A DNA stretch of 16,905 nt from Acanthaster planci. Its lineage: Eukaryota; Echinodermata; Asteroidea; Valvatida; Acanthasteridae. Below, one piece after another: positions 8,323 through 16,905 of this stretch. Every line of letters begins with the position of its first letter. The stretch's first letter is position 1. The stretch is from assembly GCF_001949145.1 (NCBI RefSeq), contig NW_019091429.1:900773-917677 (forward strand), read 5' to 3'. The position numbers and the translations under genes are program-made. The notes beneath the pieces were generated by a model. It was not told where the DNA came from. It searched no databases and saw only the letters and a program-made list of their open reading frames with translations.

Positions 8323-9733
8323 AAGCTGACCCCGTTTTCAATGGATAAGAAGGGCATAAAGGAACTAGTTCATTCTAGAGATGGTGGTCACTATGTGAAA
8401 GCTTACCCCGAATCACAAGGTATGGCAACAGTGTCTTTAGTCAGGGGAATTTAGACATTGTGTATGTTCAAAAGAGCTTTACTTGTTGCAACCAAACAAC
8501 TAAACACATGAAACCTGGTACTGCATGCAAATAAAAACTGGTCTACCTACTGTGTGCATTCCAAAGACATATTCACAGACATTTTTGGCAGAGTGTATTG
8601 CAAGATCAATTCAAGATTGAATAACCAATCCAAAGGACAAAATCAACTGTGAAAATGAATACATTTTGCTTTTCAGTATATTGGTATAGGTGTACTTCTT
8701 ACACTGAATGTACAGCTTTGTTTGCCTATGTATACAGCTTACTTCGAGTAACTTACTTCCAGTTGTTGATGCATCAGATTGCTGAACTAATGGACACACA
8801 AATCCATGAGCCTATTTGAAGTGTAATGGACACAATAGGAGGGTGCTAGGTAAATTTTGAGCAAACCAATTAGCGCCCTTCCACTTTGTCCACCATACTT
8901 CAAAAAGGCTAATGTAAGCACAGAAAATGTATAGTTTTGTTATAGAGTGGGTTATTGACCTATATAAAGTAAGGAAAATAATCATCAGACACAAAAATAA
9001 ATGTTTAGAAATGAACAGTTGAAAAAATAAATATACAAAAGGTATGAATTCAAATAACATTTATTCAACATTGATCGCAAACTGAAGATTTTTGGGGGTA
9101 CATTTGGCTTTCGAGAGGAAATCAAACTGTCTTTCAAAAAAAGTATAGTTAAATGAATGGAACTGAAGAACGTGCAAGAATGAGCGAGCAAAGATGAAAT
9201 TAACAGGGAATGTGATAGCTGATGAATAAGGCTTAAAGAGACAAATTGAAGTCATTCATTTATGAATTTGAACATGTGCAGGAAAACCTTTTTTCCCCTC
9301 TCATCTAAATACAACGCTACAAGGATCACCTTGGGAAGCCTAATTTACTACACTTCTCAAAGGAAATTCATGGTTGTATACTATTCATAATCCAAAACTC
9401 ATAAAGGAGGAATTTTTTGCATGTTTTATTTAAAGAAGGGTTCATGATGTAACATATTAATCAAGTTTGTGGCTACTACATGTACTTCCATAATAGCTGG
9501 CTGAGGACACAGCGCACGGTTCTTAACTTTTGTTTCACAAGTCTTAGACCTATTACATGGGAGAGAAGCCTTTCAGTGGACACCATTGACAAAATGGCCG
9601 TTTCTATGAAATCAACTGATATTTGGATTATAAAGACTTCATGTTAAGTTTTCTAGGTAATAATTAAAAATACTTTCTAACAAGACAAAAACAAACTTTG
9701 ATTATAATCAAACCTGATAAGCAGCTTTTATTT
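8323..9733. other. No gene seen
   Basis: AT-rich sequence with short open frames only. The - strand frames between 8812 and 9255 are rich in Phe, Leu, Ile and Tyr, as AT-rich non-coding DNA gives, and carry no domain I recognise. No terminal repeats or tandem arrays were noticed. Confidence 0.45.
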
Positions 9734-9797
9734 AATGTAAAGCTATTCTTCCTAAAGAGTAGACCTCTTAACTCTTTAGGAAGAATAGCTTTACATT
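9734..9797. repeat. Perfect inverted repeat, 27-bp arms, 10-base loop
   Basis: Arm 9734-9760 and arm 9771-9797 are exact reverse complements; 9761-9770 forms the loop. The match starts and stops abruptly, with no partial pairing outside. It lies within an open frame of 90 codons (9698-9970, + strand) that has no recognisable domain. As RNA it would make a stem shorter than most animal microRNA precursors. A recent snap-back duplication explains the perfect arms most simply. Confidence 0.95.
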
Positions 9798-12700
9798 TTC
9801 TTGACCTACATGTGACCGTGATGACCTACAGTATTTTTGACACAAATTTTATGAACATTGGATATGACGCAAAACAAAAGGGGACAAGTCACATTAGCCA
9901 TGTTTCCCTTATGGTTGTATACTTATGCTGTTCCATTTCATGTGCATTTACATCAGCGACCTACAGGTAGTTCAGTTCCTAATCTTTACAAAACACCATT
10001 ATTTAATATCCTTGTTCTCCCTGACTTCACACTATTTGGTAGGTAATTTGCATTACTCACTCTTATAAATTAAAGAATGTGTTCTAAATATAAAATCATG
10101 TCAGATATGACAGGGAGACAAAAACATGCTTGCAATATCTTGCTATGTCTGTACAGAGGACGAGGTACTACAGTGTACATTGTATATCTGGAAAAATGTT
10201 GACTTGCTCAAGTAATCGGTGTGCTTTAAGGAGTGAAATAAACTTCTGTAAGTTAGAAAGATATTTCTTGTACAATTCTCTGTGGATTGTGAGCAAAAAA
10301 GAGAGGTGTTTGTGACTTGTAAATGTCATCCCCTGAACCAACACAGTGCATTCACACACTTTCAAAGGCATGTGGTGTATAGCACCGTCTCCATGACAGC
10401 AAATACAATATAACCACATTTTCTCTTCATCTGAGAGTGCTCACATGAATTGAGTGGAACATCACTATACTATACCCAACATTTGGGTGTACTGAAAATC
10501 TCCCTAGGCTCCCGCATTTTCTCTGCTTTTTTATGGAACTTCACAATTTTGCTTTAAGAAACTTATTTATGACTGATAATGATAACTTGAAAGTTGACGA
10601 AACTCGTATTAACAATGGACACCAGGCCATCACAATGCACGGTCTGTACTATTCATGGGTAGCTTGTGTGTTGTACATTTGTGTGTAAACAGACACTTAT
10701 GTATACCAACTACCAAGCACATGTATGCAACACTGGAGAGTTTATTGAGGAAAACATTGCATGATAATTGCTACAAAGCCAGGAGATTTTACTTAAAAAC
10801 TTTACAAAAACAGAAACTAAATATGCAGATAGATCCCAGCATTCATTACATAACTCACAAACATCTTGGATAATAATGCGTGCTTAACTTTTTTTTACCA
10901 ACTTTGGACTCTAGTACTACTCTATAAAACTGATTCCTGGTGTGGCCCAGTCTTATTAGATTCTGCCATTTTACCAGCAGGAATCAGTGTTACTGTTTTG
11001 TATGTAGCTTGTGATTCAGGAAAACTTGAGCACTGCACCACAAATTTTGTATGGATTCTCTTGTGTTTGTTATAGCAGCATTCCATAGCACATGGCATAT
11101 TCTTCAAAATATAAACCAAAACACAACTCTGTGGGTCATTTTTCAAAACTTCTTAAACAATGACTTATGTCATAACCCAAAATTTACACCATCAAGGTTA
11201 GAAAAATTATCATTTGGGGATAATTTGGCAGACATTTGGTTTGCCTCACAGAGGGCCTGTTTGTTTCAATCAGTATTAATCCCATTCACTATGCAGGTTT
11301 TGGAGCCCATATACCATCGACAGAGCATTGATAGTGATCCAGATCCATTTGAAACAAACATGGCCTTAACGTTTTAAGTCAAAATGTTTGTATCACCGAG
11401 GTCAATGGCCAAAGCACAACCTAGCAATGTTGCTAGGACGTGTATACGTCACATAATCAAGCGACAATTATGTCCTTTCAAAGTTATTCTTAGATCATAG
11501 CTCTCAAATAAATTCAATCTCTTTATCGGTTTAAATTTAAACTAAAAATGGCAATGATTTCCTGGATTTACACTGCATTACTTGACTTACAAGCTCACTT
11601 CAAACCAAACCTCTTTCATAAACAAAAACAATTGAGTATATTTTTCAACAGATGTAATTTACAGGCCCTCAAAAGACTTTTAAAGACAAACGGATAAAGA
11701 AAATTGTGCAAAATTGGTGGAAAATTATTGACAAGATTTTCCTCTTCATTCCCTACTTGTTTCAAATCACTCTAACCATATCAGCATATTTGTCATACCT
11801 TACAGCCACTGAAATATGTAAGTTTTGGTTGCATCAAAAGCATACAAGTACATGTTCATTTTGAATGTCATATTTGATTGAATTTCAATTATGTTTGAAA
11901 TTTGACGGAAAAATGCATGACGTTTGACATAATTGAAAACACTGCCGTGTAGCGCTTGAAATTCTCATGCATGTGTTTATTTTGCCATTCAAAACTCAGG
12001 TCACTTGACTTCAATCAAGAATCATAGTTAATGTCTTGAATGTAATTGTTTTTAGAATGTCAGTTGGTTTGAGAGATTTTCTCGACAAATCTTGGTGCGA
12101 AGAGAAAACTCCTAAAGCTCATGAATATCGAAAGAAAGAGGGCGCTCTATATGGCCAGATGTCAAAGGTCAAACAGTCCACAAGGCCGAAGTAACAAAAT
12201 GTTCTGAAATGTCAGCCTAAAAAAAATTTATGGATGTTCAAAGTCATCGTCATTGGTATTTTGGACCAGGTTTCATGGAAATGTACTTGATCAAACTGTG
12301 ATAGTTCAAGTCTTACATAATGATGATATGGGGCGCATTTTACTCATTGGTTTTTGTTGACATTTTCGAAGGAATCAAATAATGTTGGCAACTGCTGACT
12401 GCGGGATCCGATGATCTGTGAATTTCAGTTTTGTGATTATGGTGTAAATATTATCATCTAGCACCAATTACATGCTTGTTCAAAAGTTACAACAGAAACT
12501 ATTACTTGCCATCAATTATAAGGTGTCTAGAAATATACAGGATGTTCATGTCCTTCAAAAATGCTAACATTCTGATCAAGATGAAAAATGGGCATGGCCA
12601 TTAGAGTTCGGGATACCAGCCACGACTCCCCTCATTTCATCAGATATTGTAAATTAATTCAGTGTTAACTTCAGGCGATGAGAAACCATGAAATTCATTA

Positions 12701-13222
12701 TTATCTAATGACTTATATCTGTAGACTTTGCCATATGGTGTTAATGTGAATGTTGTTGACTGGACAGTAATGGCATTTAAACAGTCTGGGCTCTCTGTCA
12801 CCAGTCAGAGGATACACTGTACTCATGCAGTATGCCTATACCACAGCTAACATGGCGGAGGCATTCACACACAATGCATATGTATGCAGAGCCCCAACCA
12901 TCTACATGTGCATGTAAGTTGTATGCCTGAAACAACTGTATACTGTGCATGTACATGTAGCAATCATTAGGACTGGTGAAGCACGTCCTTGAGAAGAAGC
13001 AGTATAGCATCATCACTGTCTACAGCCTTCATGGAAGGGGAGCAAGGATCTGAAATCATGCCAAGTAGGAGGGAGATTGTCTTGGAGGAATTGCCCACAG
13101 TGCCGACATGGGGTAGAGAACAGCTTTTGGTAACTGTGCAGCCACTTCTGGAAAAAAAAAAAAAATTCTTCCAGTGAACTCAACTGTACTGCAGTTGTAC
13201 CTACACTGTGCATATACATGTA
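9798..13222. other. No confident gene; minor inverted repeats
   Basis: I find no recognisable protein over about 3.4 kb. Weak inverted repeats have 11-bp arms at 10929-10939 / 10978-10988 and 12-bp arms at 11883-11894 / 11927-11938. A possible last exon (acceptor CTATGCAG ending at 11296, open to 11377, AATAAA at 11507-11512) has no homology I know. TACATGTA-type words form a loose palindrome at 12902-12961, and a 14-base A run lies at 13152-13165. Confidence 0.4.
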
Positions 13223-13331
13223 CATTTTTAACTCTCAAAAGTGTAGATAATCCAGCCTTGTTTTGAAACAGTATACCAGGGTTTGGGGCATTGAGAGCGA
13301 GCGGATTACCACCGGGGACAAAAGCACTCCA
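13223..13331. repeat. Dispersed repeat, copy 1
   Basis: It starts CATTTTTAACTCTCAAAAGTG and matches the segment from 16789 to the window end, in the same orientation, at about 85-90% by eye without gaps over roughly 108 bases. Conserved words include GATAATCCAG, CCAGGGTTTGGGG and GCGGATTAC. Upstream of the shared CATTTTT the flanks are unrelated, so that is a true boundary. Both copies stay open in one - strand frame (NPLALN, then GLS.LLRVKN), but changes fall at all codon positions, so coding is not shown. Confidence 0.88.
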
Positions 13332-13685
13332 CCACCACAGCAATGAGCCACACAGCCCCGCTGCACGCTAATCTGGCCCCTATTGAAAAGAGTGCACTGA
13401 GCCAAGTTCGTGAACAAATGAAAGTTATATAACACCACACAATCTGGGATCTGTTTACAAGGCTGCAGGCCTGGCTGAAATACAGGGGCGTCAATGAAGG
13501 TCACCTGTCAACTTAGAGTAGTGCCTGAAGATTACTTCGTGCGGCTATAAACGACTGTTAAATGAAATGATGAATGAAGTGGTTAATTGCTTAAAAAACC
13601 TTCTGTTTCAACAATGTTACCTTCATATTTTTTCTTTTGTTTTTGCTGAGCAAAAAATCAGTTAAGAGTCATCTACATGTAAATA
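13332..13685. other. No gene seen
   Basis: Short stretch between the dispersed repeat and the hAT-like element. The - strand open frames here (13504-13235 and shorter overlapping ones) are mostly shared with the repeat and have no recognisable domain. Confidence 0.4.
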
Positions 13686-13855
13686 CAGGGGTGTGAATGG
13701 CCACTTAAAATTGAAGCTGAAAACAGCTAGCAAAAAGCTGAAATTTAAAAAGTTCTCTTACTTTTTACGGACCAGGCGTAAAAACAGCTGAATTCAGAGT
13801 CAACATTTACACAAAAAAAGCTGACACCAGCTGAAAAGCTGAATTCTCACACCCT
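13686..13855. mobile_element. Short non-autonomous hAT-like element (MITE)
   Basis: The left end CAGGGGTGTGAAT and right end ATTCTCACACCCT are imperfect inverted repeats. CAGGGGTG-type ends are typical of hAT transposons. Flanking bases TGTAAATA (13678-13685) and TTTAAATA (13856-13863) agree at 7 of 8, fitting the 8-bp target duplication of hAT insertions. The interior (about 170 bases) has no transposase but many AGCTGA / CAGCT words, which could be subterminal binding sites. The right end lacks the last G of an ideal CACCCCTG terminus. Confidence 0.6.
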
Positions 13856-13960
13856 TTTAAATATTAATTTATTACATTTCTACCAGTATTTATGGTGTTT
13901 GAAGAGTACATTTTTTAAAAGAAATCTTTCGTTCCTTGAGTATGCCAATTGTGTCTTTAA

Positions 13961-14245
13961 TTACTTTGCTTTTTTTTCATTCCTTAATTCTGTAAAGCTA
14001 CCTTTATGCCGTGTAATCTCATACATGTAAGTTACAGCATCACATTTTTCAAATCCCAAACAGTCCAAGTTGTTCACGTTTGCAGCAAAATTTTTTGTCA
14101 AGATCAAATGTTTTCCCATTTCATTGTAATACATTTTTCCCCCAAATGATTCAAAGGTTCTCTTAGCAGTTTCTTCTTCTGAATCATCATTCATGGTCTT
14201 TAGCTTTATCAATGTTGAGTCTTTTACTTTATTTTCTACATACTG
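13961..14245 (-). CDS. Unrecognised reading frame, possible last exon
   Basis: A frame ends at TAA (13961-13963) and stays open leftwards for about 95 codons within host-like sequence, then runs on into the transposon end at 14251. It reads, in part, EEETAKRTFESFGGKMYY, GKHLILTKNFA and KCDAVTYMYEITRHKG. The composition is balanced and charged, unlike the Phe/Leu-rich chance frames nearby, which is why I list it. A possible acceptor (TGTACAG) sits at its upstream end, and AATAAA follows on the - strand near 13874. I do not recognise the family, so it could be a terminal exon, a pseudogene remnant or chance. If the exon once extended further, the element at 14251 may have cut it off. Confidence 0.3.
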   Translation of the reverse strand, partial: QYVENKVKDSTLIKLKTMNDDSEEETAKRTFESFGGKMYYNEMGKHLILTKNFAANVNNLDCLGFEKCDAVTYMYEITRHKGSFTELRNEKKAK

Positions 14246-14250
14246 TACAT

Positions 14251-14420
14251 TAGGCTTGGGCGAATCCATGCTGGAATCAGATAGAATCGAATTCAAATTA
14301 GGAATCGGAGTTGCGATTTACTTTTTTGAGGAATCGAATCCATGCCACCACCAATTCCATAACCTTGAGATCCGATTCCAGGAACAGTCCAGCGATTCCA
14401 AAAGACTGCTGTCTAAAATG
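14251..14420. mobile_element. One end of a GAATC-rich DNA transposon
   Basis: From TAGGCTTGGGCGAATCC at 14251 the sequence holds about eight GAATC / GATTC words in both orientations over 160 bases. TAGGGxTGGGCG termini followed by GAATC-rich subterminal DNA are common at ends of hAT-like non-autonomous elements. I could not find the matching opposite end or a target duplication, so both the extent to the right and the family are uncertain. Confidence 0.4.
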
Positions 14421-15420
14421 ATTGATCGATTTTTGAAGAAATGTGTGGTTTTATGCCAAATCAAGGAACCTAAACTGCATGGCTTTATTTTTGTTGCCAA
14501 AAATTGAAGTCCATGACGAGACGTGGCCTACATGCTTTGCAGAATCATAGCAGCACCATGCAGTAATCTGACCCATTTGTCTGCAACACACCAATGGCCC
14601 ACTGCATGCCAACTGTGACTCTTTAACATGCTCAGCATTTGGGTGGTATATTGTGAGCGATGAAAACTACATCAGAGATTCAGAGTTTTTCCCACACACC
14701 ATGAAATTTCTTGTCGCTGATTACCCTCTATTTCGTATTGGAAACTCAATTGTAACATCTGAAGGATCGACATCAATTAGAAACTCATTCCTTGGAGTGT
14801 TTATTTCTTCCAAAAAAATTTTCCGCTAGTCTAGACCGACATCACATTTCAATCTTAAAGATCGAAGCAAACTATGGTGGATAAGGTAGACTTAGTTCAT
14901 CACATGTTACAAACATTTCATTTTTTCACTTCAAGATAAAATTCATTATTCTCAGCAACAGGCACACATTATGCATGCCGGTTTCCAGCTTGTAGCCATG
15001 AGCAGCCTGTTCTAAATATAGAGGCAATGACCGGTGACAGTGTTGAGCACGCTAAGCACACCCAACCCCCCCCCATGTCAGGAATGCAAGACAAAAAGAA
15101 AACATATTGCGAATATGTGGGTCACTCCTGAAATTCTTACATGAAACACAAGATTGCCCTCTGATACGGCCGCCAAAATCACTCCAGTATAGCTCTTCCT
15201 TGCCGCTACATGTAAATCAAAATTCTCCAGGAAATATTAAGGATTTAATGGCTATTTCGCGATAGCAGTTGGTATCAAGCAATATCCACAGATTTTTCTG
15301 GGGGCACTGCAGCAAGTCTGCTTGATATACATGTAGTTGTTTTCCAACTGCCATTCCGGCATTTTGGCCTCGTAAGGACAGTGGTTCTGTTGAGTACATT
15401 AGAGGAATAATTATCTGTCC
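14421..15420. other. No gene seen
   Basis: No recognisable protein or repeat. It includes a C run near 15066-15074. Part may belong to the element starting at 14251 or to the GC-richer block that follows, since no boundary is visible. Confidence 0.4.
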
Positions 15421-15992
15421 TGCTTGCCGGCAGGGCTAGCCTGAGGAATTTTATGTTCCACAATGCCACACCAGAGGCAGCAGAATAAGGCTCGGCAGCA
15501 GTCATCTCCGCCTTACGTTGCAGAGCGTCGCCGCAGGCCTGGACACCCCCGAGCTGTGAGGTCCTTTGCATCACTCGCAGCCATTGAGGCAGTCAATGCC
15601 ACTGTCATGCACGATTCATCGGGCAACTACGGAGTCATCTCAAATCTCGTCCAGGATAAGTTGAGGATAAACTGTGGAAGAGTGTTGCGGTGGAATGTTG
15701 AAGGCTAATGGAAATTTCCCCACAATCTCCCCAAAATAAAGCTATCAGTATATGTATACACAGTCTCCGTCCCCCCACTCTGCGGTTTTGGTCAGGCAGG
15801 CCACTCAAGGACACTTGTGGTTTTGATGACACACACTCCTTACTCAGAGCTTTTTGAAACTTCTCTAACTGTATCATTTGGAATAAATATACATCAACCC
15901 TTTCATAAAATATACAACAGCGGCTCAGAATTGACCATGACAGTTGAGCAAGGGAAAATTGTTTTGCAGCTGCGCAACCCCGCAAGCTGGAT
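15421..15992. other. GC-richer block, possibly 5' part of a dead retroelement
   Basis: GC and CpG content rise sharply compared with the rest of the window. An 81-codon + strand frame (15463-15708) starts with an Arg/Gln-rich stretch (RRRRPGHPRAV) and continues SFASLAAIEAVNATV. I do not recognise it, but it lies just upstream of the gag-like region and could be its decayed N-terminal part. The 122-codon - strand frame (16003-15635) has no motif. Base composition links this block with 15993-16780. Confidence 0.3.
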
Positions 15993-16400
15993 TTGATTGA
16001 CAAATGGTCCAGTGCTTTTCATGTATTAATGGCTATATACTCAACGCGATACCCCAGCCGCTTCCTGAAATTGCTAAAATATGCAGAAATAATTTGCATG
16101 GCCGCTGTGCAATTCCCTGGCCTAGGCTGGCACAATTATGATGAGCAATTCTGCCTGCGTATGGAAGCGAACCCATCCCGTTCATGGGCTACCATGGACA
16201 TGGAACAGTGTGTTACTATTAGCAGCTGGCAGTTTGTTACCTGCGGTTAATACTTTTGCGCATATGGCTGACGGGGCCGCTCGTAACAACTAGACTAAGC
16301 ACATCTGCTTTGCGTTTAATTCCACTTTGGGCTGCCGGTGAAATCCCTGCCGTTATGTCCACTGTTGCAGTCGGTGCAGAAGGCTGCAGGGTCGTGTCGA
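15993..16400 (+). pseudogene. Broken gag-like protein of a retroelement with zinc finger
   Basis: Frame 15993-16250 reads DKWSSAFHVLMAIYSTRYPSRF, then LLKYAEII and GLGWHNYDEQFCLRMEANPS ending in W. This fits a capsid-like domain of the pattern W..A...Y......P.....LL.Y......A......W..YD..FR......P...W, which I recall from predicted proteins beside reverse transcriptase / tyrosine recombinase elements (DIRS-like) in marine invertebrates. After a stop (16248-16250) and a frame change, 16306-16377 gives CFAFNS, then CR, a stop, PCRYVHCCSRC. That is a Cys/His cluster like the C..FN..C...C.Y.H.C..C finger following that domain. Both breaks mean it is dead. Identification is by remembered pattern, and DIRS affiliation is inference. 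Confidence 0.5.
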
Positions 16401-16788
16401 ACGGGCGTGCAGCCTGCCGCGCAAGGAAGCACCAAGGTCAAGCATTCGTTCCCTCCCATTAGCGATACGTACACGCGCTACACCAAGACTCTGTCTGCAG
16501 CATTGGGTGCGCGGTGGGCATTCTGGCTGGCGATAACCAGCAATGCGGGGCCATAGATTAGGACTAGCACAAATATTGGCAATCCACAGCCGACCGCTCC
16601 TACCCAGAACCTGTAGGCAAATTTCTGTGCTTCCAACGCCCATTAACCACTACCAGCCGGGGACTCCGAAATCGGAGCCGTATGGTTTATATGTGTGGCC
16701 GGGGTCTCTGAACTTGGACAAAGGAAACAGGGCCCTGTAACAAAAGACCGTACTCCGAACAAAAGACAAAGCTGCTGGGCATGACCGG
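16401..16788. other. GC-richer DNA after the gag-like region, no gene called
   Basis: Probably more of the same dead element. Open frames on both strands (16338-16556, 16643-16353, 16543-16740) carry no clear domain. A small inverted repeat CTCCGAAATCGGAG lies near 16664-16677. Confidence 0.35.
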
Positions 16789-16905
16789 CATTTTTCACTC
16801 TCAAAAGTGGTGATAATCCAGCGTTATTTTGAAACCGTACACCAGGGTTTGGGGTATTTAGAGCAAGCGGATTACAACGGGGGACAAAAGCTCTCCACCA
16901 ACGCA
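16789..16905. repeat. Dispersed repeat, copy 2, cut by window end
   Basis: It starts CATTTTTCACTCTCAAAAGTG and aligns with copy 1 (13223 onward) to the last base region of the window. It lies directly after the GC-rich gag-like block. The two copies in direct orientation are 3566 bases apart, so they could bound one element or be independent copies of a family. Confidence 0.88.

Noticed and set aside
9698-9970. 90-codon frame spanning the 27-bp hairpin
   Set aside because: Both hairpin arms fall in it, so part of the frame is an inverted copy of itself; no domain is seen.
1-10505. Possible relation between 21-52 and 10473-10505 (both TACCCAACATT...ACTGAA)
   Set aside because: The match is about two thirds over 32 bases and fades on both sides, too weak to call a repeat.
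11051-11377. 108-codon + strand frame, with a possible last exon from 11297 (acceptor CTATGCAG) and AATAAA at 11507
   Set aside because: No homology recognised, no partner exon found, and chance splice-like sites are common; kept only as a note.
12989-13177. 62-codon + strand frame (MRRSSIASS...) and overlapping - strand frames
   Set aside because: It ends in a poly-A-encoded Lys run, has no domain, and frames are open on both strands by chance.
15275-16003. - strand frames of 99 and 122 codons in the GC-richer block
   Set aside because: GC-rich DNA has fewer stops; the + strand of the same block carries the recognisable gag-like pieces.
1-16905. CRISPR arrays, tRNA/rRNA genes, bacterial operons or phage genes
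   Set aside because: None seen; introns, LINE, THAP and hAT remains show animal nuclear DNA, and the short tandem arrays lack CRISPR repeat-spacer structure.

Overview
The window looks like nuclear DNA of an invertebrate animal. It is AT-rich and gene-poor, has GT-AG introns of 150-300 bases, and carries the remains of several metazoan transposon families. The octamer TACATGTA and its core ACATGTA recur many times, which I associate loosely with marine invertebrates. The species cannot be named from sequence alone. There are no operons, Shine-Dalgarno sites, tRNA or rRNA genes, or CRISPR arrays.

Only one host gene is firmly recognisable. It is the 3' end of a collagen galactosyltransferase (COLGALT / GLT25D family) on the + strand, in three exons: 3973-4176, 4347-4516 and 4813-5114. 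The splice phases join exactly, and the product ends in HTEL, a KDEL-type ER retrieval signal. Earlier exons lie outside the window, so 1-3972 is probably intron or upstream DNA.

The rest is mostly mobile-element debris. A decayed THAP-domain / DDE transposase gene lies at 637-2052 (+), followed by four copies of a 40-bp tandem repeat (2067-2224). A decayed LINE with an endonuclease and then a reverse transcriptase runs on the - strand from about 8060 to 6310. A 16-bp repeat cluster follows at 8210-8322. The right part holds a short hAT-like element (13686-13855), one end of a second GAATC-rich element (from 14251), an unrecognised - strand reading frame between them, and a GC-rich block (about 15420-16780) with a broken gag-like gene and a zinc finger. 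A 110-base repeat occurs at 13223 and again at 16789, running off the window end.

An unexpected pattern is three perfect, short-loop inverted repeats (2598-2630, 7496-7557, 9734-9797) that look like local snap-back duplications. No convincing new multi-gene system was found. About 8.3-13.2 kb and 14.4-15.4 kb hold nothing I can assign beyond minor inverted repeats.
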